In this document: positions 1-9,660 of the stretch, in pieces | Numbering within the stretch: the stretch's first letter is position 1 | How the letters are laid out: each line of letters starts with the position of its first letter | Virus record (IMG/VR): IMGVR_UViG_3300044638_000214 | Span: 1 to 26,166 of that record | Direction: 5' to 3' (one strand) | Length of the DNA: 26,166 nucleotides | DNA from: a virus | Notes under the pieces: model-generated | What the model was told of the DNA's origin: nothing | Seen by the model: only the letters and a program-made list of their open reading frames with translations | The model's database searches: none | Program-made: the position numbers and the translations under genes

Positions 1-2
1 CT

Positions 3-3000
3 GGTAGAAGAACTAGTGGAACACGACCACTTAATGTTGAAATATATGATCCAATAACTAAAAAAACTATAGGACAATATGATGTTGACCCTAACAACGC
101 TTTAGAAAAAAGAAGTCTTCTTAACACCTTACAAGTAGAACAATCAAAAGGTTTTAAAGAGGCATACATAAGAGGAATTGGAGAAGGATTTAATAAGGGT
201 GGCATGATTCCTGGAGTTCAATATGCAAATAAAGGAAAACAAATACAAGAAGCCATGAGTAAAGTTTTCGGAATAAATGCAGATGAAATTGCACCAATGT
301 TTGGTGCCTTACCACAATTAAAAACTCAATTTCAAAATAGACCAAAACCTTTTAAGAAAATGTCAGAATATGTTAAAGATAAAAGTTTTGTTGACAATGA
401 CGTATACTTTATTTACCCAAGGGGTGGAGAGCCTCATGAAGCAAGAATTTTTATGGGAAGAGATGGACAATTAAGAAAACAAAGAATTGGATATGAACCT
501 TATTCAGTTTCAAAATTAGATCCTAATTTTAGACATGGAGATGATCCTAGAAAATACAAAGAAGAAATTATTGATTCAAACTTTGAAGCAGCAATTTATA
601 ATCAAGATGAATATCTAAATCATGGAGCAAAAACTTATAGACCTAAAAAATTTAATAGAGGCAATATAGTTCCAGGAATGGGAAACACAGACACCGTTCC
701 AGCGATGCTAACTCCTGGAGAATTTGTAGTCAATAAAGAAGCCACTCAAAAAAACTTAGGATTGTTACACGCTATAAATGCTCAAAAATTAAACGTTGGT
801 GGCAAAGTTAAAAATGGAATTCAATATTTAAATGATGGAGATGTAGTCGCTCAAGCAGAAGCAGTTCGTGATTATAAAACAAAAAACCCTGGAGCAACAA
901 CGCCACAAGCAGTTAAAGCATTAGGAATTCAAACTGGAAGTACAGCAAAAGCAGTAAGGCCAAGAGGTGCTGGTACTGCTGGAGCAATTGTTGGTACGGC
1001 GGCAATGATGCCATTTATGGGAGAGGGATCTCAAGAACAATTTGGTGGCATGGGATCAATTGTTGCAAGTATGGTTGCATTTTCAGCAGCACAAAAATTA
1101 ACAATAAAGGCATTTACCTTAATAACAAAAAACGCTCAGGCTGGAGCAAAAGGCTTGGGAATTATTGGAAAAGGTGGTGCAGCAATGCAAAAAGAATTTT
1201 TAAATACAATACAATTTTTAAGAAAGTTTGCAAAGAGTCCTATAACGGCGGCAATATCACTTGCAGTAGTAGCAGTTGTAGGATTTACAAAACTTCATGA
1301 CAATATGAAACAAGCAGTTTCTAAATATAACAATGCTTTGTATGGAACTTCTGAGTCATTAGAAAATATAGCAAAAGCAATGGGAAGAACTACTCCTGGC
1401 CAAAGAGAAGCACAAAGAACTTCAGAATTAATATCTGGTCAAAGAGCAACAGAAGAAGAAAAGGCAATGTCTTCTCAATTAATGAATTCAGCAGAAGGTA
1501 AGTCAATGCTTCAAGATTTACAAACTGTTAAAAAAATGGGTGGAGATCAAGCAGAAGCATTAAGAAATCAGTTAACACAGTCAATTATGGCTGGAGTATT
1601 AACACCTGCTGAAGCAAGACAAGTTGCTACAGATATAGGAATTGCTTTAAAAAATGAAAAAGTTGGAATAGATGCCGTTGCACAAATTACACAATTAGTT
1701 GGTCCTGAAGGTGAGTTAATTAAGGGTAATAGAATAGAGATTCTTTCTCAAATTATGGCACCTACAAATCCTGAAGATATTAAAGAACAAGTAGATAAAG
1801 AAATGAAAAGAATAGACGATGCCCCATTCTGGAATATATTTAGTAAATCTTATGACTTTGGTCTTGCTATGCAACAAATAGTAAAAGTTATGGTTCCAGA
1901 TGATGTATTAGCATCACAAATGTCAATTGAAACTTTACAAAACAATATTATTCAGAATATATTAAAAGAAAAAGAAGTAAGGGCAGCATTAAATGAAGAG
2001 CGTATAAAAGGAGATATAACATTCTTAGAATACGAAAAAGAAATAGCAAAATTAAATACCGCTGGTGGATCACTAGGTATTAAGCAACAACTTGATGCAT
2101 TGAATGCAGGAGACTTACAATTTAATGCAGCAGCAGGTGCGTTTGGAAGTGGAAAAAATCCTTTTAGAAATTTAGGTGCCCAACTAACTAATGCGGGAAG
2201 TATGGCAAATAATGCTCCAGGATTTTTGCAAGACCCACTTGGAATGTTTTATAGAACTGAAAGAGAAAAAAAGACTATAGCAGCAGAAGATTTAGCAAAC
2301 AGAGTAACTAAACAATTTGATACAGAAATGTCAAATATGGGAATGGACGATGCTCAAAGACAAGACCTAATGAAGTTTGTTACAGATGAGTTCGGTGGCA
2401 ATTTAGCAGATCAAGCAATATTTTTTGGAGACATACTGTCTGGAAAAATGAATATTGCTGCAGTAACGTTTGTTCAACAACTTGCAAAAGCAGATCCAGA
2501 GTTTCAAAAAATAATAGACAAGTATGGATTAGCAGATACAGCAGCAGCATTTTCTCCATTGGCAAGTAGTGAGACCTTGATGACAGAGGCATCACAAGGT
2601 TTGAGCAAAAAAACAGGGGAAAAGGGTGCAATGAATCTTGCTCAAGTTGAGCAACTAGGAACAAATTATGAAAAACTACAAGCCCTTCCTCCAGAGATAG
2701 TTAAATCATTAGAATTAAACATTGAGTCAAGTATAGATGTTAATAAGTTCGGTCCAATAACAGAAGACTTAAGAAGAAATTGGAATATGTTAGATGCCTT
2801 AAATCCACAATTAGATAAAGAGTTTGTGTTTTCTTTAATCGCAGTTGATTCAGATAAGAATCCTAAAACTGCTGAGGAAATAGAAAAAGATGCTATAAGA
2901 CTTAATAAGGCAATGGCAGATTTAGCAGGTGGAACAAAACAAGAAAAAGCAAAAGCACAGTTAGAGTTGGTTGCTTTGTATAATGGAAAAGACATAAGTG

Positions 3001-4742
3001 ATCCAGCAGTACAAGAAAATCTAAACCAACTTAAAAAAGATATTAAAGGATTTGATGATTTTGATGCAGGAACACAGGCTAAGTTAATTGAAATAGACAC
3101 CCAGATAGATAATAAGGGTGTAGAGATTGCTGCACTTGAAGCACTTAGATACATGAATAAGGCAACTCCAGAAGAGTTAAGAAAACTTGCACAACTTGTT
3201 AGTGAAAAGGCGGCTTTAGAAAAAGACCTAGCATCAACAGCATCATCTGCCCTAATTGCTAATGCTGGAGAAACAGAAAAAGGTGAAGAGTCTGCTTTTC
3301 AAAAAACTAAAAAGAGTTTTGAAGAAACTAAAAAATATCAAAAGGCAATAGTACAACTTACAAAACAAGGGGTATCTGGAGAAAATATTGCATTAGTAGA
3401 TCAAGCAAGTCTTCTAGAAATGTCTACTTCTGAAAGAAAGAAAGCAATAGACATGATGAAACAACAACAAGATATTCAAAAAACACTTTCAGTAATGCTT
3501 TTGAGCGATGAAGAACAAAGAATTAGATTACAACAAAATGCAGTAAAGATTAAAGATAAAGAAATATCTAACTTAAATCGTCAAATTGAAGATGTTGAAA
3601 GATTGAATAGAGCAGAAAATCAAAGAATAGATAAACTTCAAAGACAAAATGAATTAGATAATAGACAGACTGAGATAAGAAATAGAGCACTACAAGGACT
3701 TGCTGAAAAAGAAAAGACTGTAAACTCAGCGTATGACCTAAGAGCAAAGGCTCTTGACAAGGTTGCTCAAATTAATGATAGGTTGGCACAACAACAACAA
3801 GACAGAATTGCTCTTGCTGGTGCACTAACAAGTGGTGATTTTGGTGCCGCCGCATCTGCAGCAGCAACCATGTCTTCAAACTTTGGTGCTAATCAGTTAC
3901 AAGATGCTAAGTCTGCATTAGAAACTCAAAGAGAAAAAGAACTTTCATCATTAACAGCAGAAGTTAATGGTCAACTGTTTACTAGAGCAGAAATTGAACA
4001 ACAGATAGATGATATTAATGAAAGAGTTTATCAAAGAAATCTATCAATTCAAAGTCTACAAGATACAATATTTAATAGAGAACAAGAGTTGCAGCCAATA
4101 AGAGATGCTATTTTTATTCAAGAAGGACAAAGACTACAGTTGGCAAGAGACTTAGAAGATGCAGAATATAATAAATGGAAAACAGAAATAGATGGAATCA
4201 ATGCTTCAATATTAGCATGGAAACAATACTGGGATGCTAAACGTGGAAAGGGTGGAACTGTATTAAAAAACGAATACGTAAAAGCAAGTGCTGCTAAAAA
4301 ACAACCAAAAGCAAAATCTTTTGGCGGATTTATTAGAGCAGCAAATGGAGGAATGATTAATTATCGTGGATCAAACGAGGCTCCTCCAGCACTGTTAGCA
4401 AATCTTGGTATGGAAGTTCCAGGAATTGGAATGACAGATAAGGTTCCAGCATTACTAACTCCAGGAGAGTTTGTAGTTAGAAAATCTGTTGCTCAAGCAA
4501 ATCTTCCATTGCTTAAGTCTTTGAATAGTAACGTATTTCCTGAGTCACAAGATCTAACTGCTTCTCCTCAAATATCAGCAATAGATAATTCAGTTTCTAC
4601 AGTTAGTGCTCCAGTGTATAATAATTATAGCGTTAACGTTAACGTAGCAGATACAGATGCTTCTGCTAATGACATTGCTTCAGCCGTAATGTCAAGAATT
4701 AAAATGGCTAAAGGCAGATCAATTAGGGGAAATAGAGTTTAA
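3..4742 (+). CDS. Tape measure protein, 5'-truncated by window edge
   Basis: The frame is open from the first codon in the window (position 3), so the true start lies upstream; the visible part is 1579 residues. Tape measure proteins set tail length and sit inside the tail tube. Support: very large size, an alanine/glycine-rich hydrophobic stretch with probable membrane-spanning segments (about 960-1030 and 1240-1290), a long coiled-coil region rich in Gln, Arg, Glu and Lys (about 3510-3800), and two copies of the DTVPALLTPGEFVV-type motif (669-731 and 4416-4478) that recurs in many phage tape measures. It is followed directly by distal-tail and minor-tail type genes in the usual order. Its TAA overlaps the next ATG by one base (TAATG). 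Family assignment is secure; no lytic transglycosylase or peptidase motif was recognised in the visible part. Confidence 0.9.
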   Translation, partial: GRRTSGTRPLNVEIYDPITKKTIGQYDVDPNNALEKRSLLNTLQVEQSKGFKEAYIRGIGEGFNKGGMIPGVQYANKGKQIQEAMSKVFGINADEIAPMFGALPQLKTQFQNRPKPFKKMSEYVKDKSFVDNDVYFIYPRGGEPHEARIFMGRDGQLRKQRIGYEPYSVSKLDPNFRHGDDPRKYKEEIIDSNFEAAIYNQDEYLNHGAKTYRPKKFNRGNIVPGMGNTDTVPAMLTPGEFVVNKEATQKNLGLLHAINAQKLNVGGKVKNGIQYLNDGDVVAQAEAVRDYKTKNPGATTPQAVKALGIQTGSTAKAVRPRGAGTAGAIVGTAAMMPFMGEGSQEQFGGMGSIVASMVAFSAAQKLTIKAFTLITKNAQAGAKGLGIIGKGGAAMQKEFLNTIQFLRKFAKSPITAAISLAVVAVVGFTKLHDNMKQAVSKYNNALYGTSESLENIAKAMGRTTPGQREAQRTSELISGQRATEEEKAMSSQLMNSAEGKSMLQDLQTVKKMGGDQAEALRNQLTQSIMAGVLTPAEARQVATDIGIALKNEKVGIDAVAQITQLVGPEGELIKGNRIEILSQIMAPTNPEDIKEQVDKEMKRIDDAPFWNIFSKSYDFGLAMQQIVKVMVPDDVLASQMSIETLQNNIIQNILKEKEVRAALNEERIKGDITFLEYEKEIAKLNTAGGSLGIKQQLDALNAGDLQFNAAAGAFGSGKNPFRNLGAQLTNAGSMANNAPGFLQDPLGMFYRTEREKKTIAAEDLANRVTKQFDTEMSNMGMDDAQRQDLMKFVTDEFGGNLADQAIFFGDILSGKMNIAAVTFVQQLAKADPEFQKIIDKYGLADTAAAFSPLASSETLMTEASQGLSKKTGEKGAMNLAQVEQLGTNYEKLQALPPEIVKSLELNIESSIDVNKFGPITEDLRRNWNMLDALNPQLDKEFVFSLIAVDSDKNPKTAEEIEKDAIRLNKAMADLAGGTKQEKAKAQLELVALYNGKDISDPAVQENLNQLKKDIKGFDDFDAGTQAKLIEIDTQIDNKGVEIAALEALRYMNKATPEELRKLAQLVSEKAALEKDLASTASSALIANAGETEKGEESAFQKTKKSFEETKKYQKAIVQLTKQGVSGENIALVDQASLLEMSTSERKKAIDMMKQQQDIQKTLSVMLLSDEEQRIRLQQNAVKIKDKEISNLNRQIEDVERLNRAENQRIDKLQRQNELDNRQTEIRNRALQGLAEKEKTVNSAYDLRAKALDKVAQINDRLAQQQQDRIALAGALTSGDFGAAASAAATMSSNFGANQLQDAKSALETQREKELSSLTAEVNGQLFTRAEIEQQIDDINERVYQRNLSIQSLQDTIFNREQELQPIRDAIFIQEGQRLQLARDLEDAEYNKWKTEIDGINASILAWKQYWDAKRGKGGTVLKNEYVKASAAKKQPKAKSFGGFIRAANGGMINYRGSNEAPPALLANLGMEVPGIGMTDKVPALLTPGEFVVRKSVAQANLPLLKSLNSNVFPESQDLTASPQISAIDNSVSTVSAPVYNNYSVNVNVADTDASANDIASAVMSRIKMAKGRSIRGNRV
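669..731 (+). repeat. Tape-measure motif copy 1 (VPG..xTDxVPAxLTPGEFVV)
   Basis: Encodes VPGMGNTDTVPAMLTPGEFV followed by V. The same 21-residue pattern returns near the C-terminus of the same protein at 4416-4478, with four or so substitutions. Both copies are preceded by a glycine-rich stretch. The repeat is seen at protein level; the DNA has diverged. Confidence 0.85.
4416..4478 (+). repeat. Tape-measure motif copy 2 (VPG..xTDxVPAxLTPGEFVV)
   Basis: Encodes VPGIGMTDKVPALLTPGEFV followed by V, matching the copy at 669-731. It is followed by a Leu/Lys/Asn-rich tail segment similar to what follows copy 1 (NLGLLHAINAQ versus NLPLLKSLNSN), so the repeat unit extends some 20 residues past the core motif. 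Confidence 0.85.
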
Positions 4743-5326
4743 TGGCAACTAAAGCATATATACAAAATAGATGGAAATATAATAGACCTCAAGCAATTGC
4801 ATTTGCAAATGATTATGGAATATTAGACGATGGGCTACTTGTTCCAAATGGTGATGAGTTTGAAGATTTTATAATTTTATCAGATGACAATAGAGGAGAA
4901 ATTGGTGTAACTCCAACAAGAATTGAAAATAGAAGAAGAATGATTAATGGAACCATGCGTTCATATCATATTGCAGATAAAAATACTTATTCGGTTAGTT
5001 GGGACATGCTACCATCTAGGTCACACAGTGGTGATCCAGACTACAGCGACCTTGGAATTGCTAACTCTGCTTTAACCAAGTATACTTCTGATGGTGGTGC
5101 GGGGGGTGTAGAAATATTAAAATGGTATGAAGATCATCCAGGACCATTTTATATGTTTTTAGCATATGATAGATATGACAAATTTACCTCTAGTCAATAT
5201 GACAATCTTAAAAAGTATAATGATGTAGTTCATGTATACTTTTCTTCATTTGATTTTAATGTAGTAAAAAGAGGCGGAACTAATTTTGATTTTTGGAATA
5301 TAAACTTTTCTCTTGAGGAAGTATAA
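4742..5326 (+). CDS. Distal tail-like / minor tail protein
   Basis: A 194-residue protein rich in aromatic residues and Asp, with no signal peptide or membrane segment. Its start overlaps the tape measure stop by one base and its own stop overlaps the next ATG the same way, so it is translationally coupled inside the tail operon. In siphovirus genomes the gene straight after the tape measure is usually the distal tail protein (Dit), which links tube and baseplate; the size (about 200 residues) and beta-rich look fit. I recognise no diagnostic motif, so the specific Dit call rests on position, whereas a tail structural role is fairly safe. Confidence 0.75.
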   Translation: MATKAYIQNRWKYNRPQAIAFANDYGILDDGLLVPNGDEFEDFIILSDDNRGEIGVTPTRIENRRRMINGTMRSYHIADKNTYSVSWDMLPSRSHSGDPDYSDLGIANSALTKYTSDGGAGGVEILKWYEDHPGPFYMFLAYDRYDKFTSSQYDNLKKYNDVVHVYFSSFDFNVVKRGGTNFDFWNINFSLEEV

Positions 5327-8300
5327 TGTTTACAGATTTAGATTTAAAGGAACATTTATATAAAAATAATACTATTAAAACAGAAGGCTTTGTAACAGCC
5401 GAATGGAATCTTAATGATTATGAAACTATAGAAAGATATGGAAACTATAGATATAGAAAAAACGATCAAGCATCCCCTTATTCATTATTAACTACAGTTT
5501 ATGATTCTTTTGATTTAGAAGATTTTTATACAGATGCCACCAAATCTTATGCACAGTCAGAAGCATATATAAATAATCAAAACCAAGTGCAGACATTTTC
5601 TACACCCGAAAAGAATAGAGATTTGTATTTTGATTTAAAGCAGTGCTTTGATCAATTTAGACCAAGGTCAGGAATCAACAAAGTTTTATTTTTAGAATCA
5701 GGTAAATACATTGATAACATTAGGTCAGCACGTAGACCAAGATACTACATGGCATCTAGAGATGACTCATTCAAATACTGGTGCTCATATAGAAAAGAGG
5801 TTGGGGTAGAAAGAGGAATATCAAAATCTATAGATTCTACTAACATAGGATATTCAATAGACGACACATCTCCTTTTGTAGTTTATAAAAACACAGTACC
5901 TACTAATAGAATCGTTGTTAAGATGCAAACAAACTTAGCAGAAGTAGCCCTATCCTCATTTAGAAACGGAGATGGCGGGGTAGTCAATGATTATCTTGGA
6001 GATAGAACTAAGTCCAGTATCCCTAAAAGATGGTCTATTCAATATCTTAATGAAACAAATAACTGGATAAATGCAATTAGTTTTGATGAAAATTCTACAA
6101 AGTCAGATGGTTCCAACATAGTTGCATGGGATGGATATGTTGAATTATACTATGGAGTAGTTGTTCCTCAAAAATTTAAAAGTTCTTTTAATTTTGTAGA
6201 TTACATACAATTAGAAAATCTACCTTCTTTTGGATTAAACGGAGAAGCATATATTGTTGACTCAGATAAAAGCAACCCTGGACTATTAAAAATTTGGAAT
6301 AGCGAAGATTTAGAGTGGGAAACATATAACGTTGATTATAAATTTCAATTACTAGAAACTGACGATACAAAGAGACTTGGAGTAGTAAGATCATTGACCG
6401 ATCCAGAATATTACACAAATGGAACAAGTATTGTTTTTAGAGATCTTGCAATGATAAAAGGACTAAGGGTAGTTGTTGAAACCATGAATGGTCCAAACAC
6501 AACTTTTGATTTAATCGAACTAAGCCCTAGATTAAAAGCAGATTTGACCGACTATATCGTAGGATTTAATTTTAACAAATCAATCAGCAATGACAAAGGT
6601 CTTCCTGTCGGTGGACTACTTGCTTCAAATGGAACTGTAGATTTGATGAATCACGACTTTGCTTTTGCAGAACAAAACATATTTGAGAATAACCAAGGAA
6701 GTTTAATTTATAACTTGTTAAAACCAAATGTTAAGTTTGACTTTTATGACATAACCTCTAACGTAAAAGGATACGATAAATTTATACCTATTAAAACTTT
6801 ATACGGAGAAAACTTTCCATCGATAACTAATGAGTTTGCAGAACTTAGCATATCCTTAAGAGATGCTTTCTTTAGACTAGAAACACAAAAGACCCCAAGT
6901 ATATTTTTACAAAACATAACATTGACATACGCAGTAGCAGTTCTTTTAGATAATGTAGGATTTAGTAATTATATTTTTAAAGGTATAACTAATGCAAACG
7001 ATCCAGTTATTCCATATTTTTTTGTTGAGCCAGATGTCAGCGTTGCAGAAATACTTCAAAGACTAGCAGTTGCAACTCAAACAGCAATGTTTTTTGATGA
7101 GTATAATAACTTTGTTGTGATGTCAAAAGAATACCTTTTGCCAGAGGCTAACACAAGATCAACAGATATAGTTCTGTATGGTCAAAATACAGGTCAAAAC
7201 TTATCAAACATAGTAGACATCCAAGATGGTGAAACTGTAGTATTTAACTCTGGAACAATAAACTATACAACTAGATATGTTCAAAGAGCCCCTTCTTCTT
7301 TACAGCAAGCACAATATATTGACGAAGATAGAACCTATAGATACCAACCAGTTCTTTTATGGGAAGTTGCTGGAGATACTGCAACTAAAACAATTAATGA
7401 AAGTGCAAAAAGTACATCTTATGCACTTGGTGCTGCTGGCTTAAACACATCTCTTACAGCAAGTGTTCCATCTGTTGTTAACAACTCAATCATAAATAAC
7501 ATTATTGATATAGGTGAAAACGTATATTGGTTACCAAGATTTCAAGGGTACCTATATGCAAATAGCGAAATAATTAAATACGATGCGGTAGAATATGCTA
7601 TATCTGGATCAACAAAACAATGGATATCAAGTAATCAAGAGTATCAAAAGTATTTTGCCAATCTTCCATTCAATGGAAAAATGTATCCTACTGGACTTTT
7701 AAGAATATACACAGAGCCATTCTATGAAGAAATAACTGTAAATACAAATAATGTAGAAGTTAGATTTAAAAATGGGTCAGTAAAATCACATGGCCGTGCT
7801 CAGTTTGGAACAGAGGCCGTAGAGCACGAGGCTGGGTTAAATTCATACTGGTCAGATAATACAAATGTTCGTGGCATTAACATGGACTCTAGTTACTTGT
7901 TTACAACTACTCCTACTAAGAATATTACTTTGCCAACTAAATTAACAGTAAATCCATCTACAAGTGCAAGCGTAAGTGTAAACCCAGTAACTGCTTCAGT
8001 TGCACAACAGTCAACTAGAAATGGTGTGCTAGTAAACTTTAATAGAGAAAGTCTTCCAACAGAAGACATAAGAAGAAAACTTCAAACAACCATTTCTGGA
8101 ACAGTTCAGTCATCTGCTTTAATATTTACTGGTCCAAACCCTATCCCAACTGGAATAGATGCCAAGAATTTTGTTAGTTATGTAAAGAAAGAACTAGACT
8201 CTGACTATAAACATTTTGGAACAAGGATGAGAATAATCGGCAAATATGAAACAAGTTCTAGAACTCAAACTCCAACAAACGCAACAGAGTATTACTCAGT

Positions 8301-9660
8301 TCAATCTCAAAGTTCTGAGCAGGTGGCAAGCCTAAGTGGTGGATCTGGGGGTATTGGAGTTATGATTAATAGCAATACTAACTATGGATACTACTTTGAA
8401 ATATGTTCATTAACATCCGACAACCTACAAAACTTTAATTTGAAAGATTCAGAAACAGGGGAAGATAGTTCAGTTCTTCACAATATCTTGTTTTATAAAG
8501 TAGTTCCAGCAACTAAGGATGGAAAGACTATAGAGTTGCCTCAAAAACTTTGGGGTGGGCTATCAAAGATATTAGTAGACGAAGGAAGATTTGTTGGACA
8601 AGATAGACTTATGAGTACAGACAACCCAACTGTATATGACCTATCAGTAGAGTACGAAGATATTGGAAACTCAAGAAGGTTTTATCTATATCTTAATGGC
8701 ACAAACATTGCTATAGTAGACGATGCAGAACCTTTACCTAAATATAATAACACTGCACTTTTTGTAAGAGGATCATCAAAGTGTATGTTTGAAAATGTAT
8801 ACGCTTTAGAAAACTTAATGAGTAAACAAAAAAATGTACCTATTGTAAAAGATATTGCAGCAACATTTTTTGAAAATGAGATTATTTCTTCAGAAGCATT
8901 AAATAAATATGCACTATCTGGATTTATAAAAGGTTCTTATCTGTCAGGAATTAGTGGCCAAACCTCTCCTAAATATGACATCTATTACGATGAGTTTGGA
9001 ACTATCATGAGAGAGTGTGCCTACTTCAACATTAAGTATGATAAGGCATTTCCAGCATTTTATGCTATGTTATCTCCAACATTTAATAATGAAAAGACTT
9101 ATACAACCTCTGGATTTTACGCAGGATCATATGGTGCAGAATTTTTAGTATTCAATTCAACAGATAAAACAATAGTTTTGGATGAAACATCTGGAACATT
9201 TTTAAGAATAGTAGGACTATCATTTACTCAAAATACTACTCATACTCTTACAGTAGACGATTACTATAAAGAAAAATCAAACTTTGCTGACCCATTAATT
9301 ATAAATAATGTTATTACAAATCCAGAAAGACAAGAAAAAATATACGATAGCATACTTGGCAGTAGATCAAAATACGGCAAAAGAGAGTTTACTTTGGAAT
9401 CAGCATATATTCAAGATCAAGATTTGGCAAACTCATTGATGGGCTGGATAACTTCAAAAACAATAAAGCCAAGAAAAAATATTCAACTAGAAGTATTTGC
9501 AATGCCTCATTTACAACTTGGAGACATTGTTACAATAGATTATGAGATGCCAACAGGAGATAAGTTCCTTGATACTACAAAACAGTTTGTTGTTTCAGAA
9601 ATGCAATATGCAAGAAATGAAAGCGGCCCTTCTCAAGTTATTAGGGTGGTGGAAGTATAA
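5326..9660 (+). CDS. Large minor tail / baseplate hub protein with jelly-roll-like insert
   Basis: A 1444-residue structural protein. The N-terminal part (about 1-400) is beta-rich; residues about 410-640 resemble the hub region of minor tail proteins of actinobacterial phages; residues about 950-1165 look like a concanavalin/laminin-G-type jelly roll (an FYLYLNGTNIAIVDD strand pair and a closing FENVYAL strand), which in tail proteins often binds surface glycans. The C-terminus (about 1395-1405) has the LQLGDIVTIDY segment common at the end of such tail proteins. The start is coupled to the gene before it (GGAAG then TAATG) and its end to the gene after it. No endopeptidase active site was recognised. 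Domain borders are estimates by eye; the tail role is firmer than the carbohydrate-binding idea. Confidence 0.82.
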   Translation: MFTDLDLKEHLYKNNTIKTEGFVTAEWNLNDYETIERYGNYRYRKNDQASPYSLLTTVYDSFDLEDFYTDATKSYAQSEAYINNQNQVQTFSTPEKNRDLYFDLKQCFDQFRPRSGINKVLFLESGKYIDNIRSARRPRYYMASRDDSFKYWCSYRKEVGVERGISKSIDSTNIGYSIDDTSPFVVYKNTVPTNRIVVKMQTNLAEVALSSFRNGDGGVVNDYLGDRTKSSIPKRWSIQYLNETNNWINAISFDENSTKSDGSNIVAWDGYVELYYGVVVPQKFKSSFNFVDYIQLENLPSFGLNGEAYIVDSDKSNPGLLKIWNSEDLEWETYNVDYKFQLLETDDTKRLGVVRSLTDPEYYTNGTSIVFRDLAMIKGLRVVVETMNGPNTTFDLIELSPRLKADLTDYIVGFNFNKSISNDKGLPVGGLLASNGTVDLMNHDFAFAEQNIFENNQGSLIYNLLKPNVKFDFYDITSNVKGYDKFIPIKTLYGENFPSITNEFAELSISLRDAFFRLETQKTPSIFLQNITLTYAVAVLLDNVGFSNYIFKGITNANDPVIPYFFVEPDVSVAEILQRLAVATQTAMFFDEYNNFVVMSKEYLLPEANTRSTDIVLYGQNTGQNLSNIVDIQDGETVVFNSGTINYTTRYVQRAPSSLQQAQYIDEDRTYRYQPVLLWEVAGDTATKTINESAKSTSYALGAAGLNTSLTASVPSVVNNSIINNIIDIGENVYWLPRFQGYLYANSEIIKYDAVEYAISGSTKQWISSNQEYQKYFANLPFNGKMYPTGLLRIYTEPFYEEITVNTNNVEVRFKNGSVKSHGRAQFGTEAVEHEAGLNSYWSDNTNVRGINMDSSYLFTTTPTKNITLPTKLTVNPSTSASVSVNPVTASVAQQSTRNGVLVNFNRESLPTEDIRRKLQTTISGTVQSSALIFTGPNPIPTGIDAKNFVSYVKKELDSDYKHFGTRMRIIGKYETSSRTQTPTNATEYYSVQSQSSEQVASLSGGSGGIGVMINSNTNYGYYFEICSLTSDNLQNFNLKDSETGEDSSVLHNILFYKVVPATKDGKTIELPQKLWGGLSKILVDEGRFVGQDRLMSTDNPTVYDLSVEYEDIGNSRRFYLYLNGTNIAIVDDAEPLPKYNNTALFVRGSSKCMFENVYALENLMSKQKNVPIVKDIAATFFENEIISSEALNKYALSGFIKGSYLSGISGQTSPKYDIYYDEFGTIMRECAYFNIKYDKAFPAFYAMLSPTFNNEKTYTTSGFYAGSYGAEFLVFNSTDKTIVLDETSGTFLRIVGLSFTQNTTHTLTVDDYYKEKSNFADPLIINNVITNPERQEKIYDSILGSRSKYGKREFTLESAYIQDQDLANSLMGWITSKTIKPRKNIQLEVFAMPHLQLGDIVTIDYEMPTGDKFLDTTKQFVVSEMQYARNESGPSQVIRVVEV

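Noticed and set aside
2666-3154. Open frame of 162 codons on the minus strand within the tape measure gene
   Set aside because: Fully opposite an evident coding region, Ser/Phe-rich composition of an antisense shadow, and no other minus-strand gene exists in the window.
4631-4646. Palindromic CGTTAACGTTAACG run in the tape measure gene
   Set aside because: It encodes a Ser-Val-Asn-Val-Asn-Val repeat in frame, so the coding sequence explains it; no flanking signal suggests an operator or attachment site.
6922-6951. TTGACA inside the hub gene, and another at 3754 in the tape measure gene
   Set aside because: Neither has a good -10 at 16-18 bases; chance occurrence in AT-rich DNA.
5321-9660. 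TATAAT hexamers at 5321-5326 and 9655-9660, both within GAAGTATAATG
   Set aside because: Both are the end of a Glu-Val-stop plus ATG junction, and no -35 or TGn extension is present; the likeness comes from the coding and overlap sequence.
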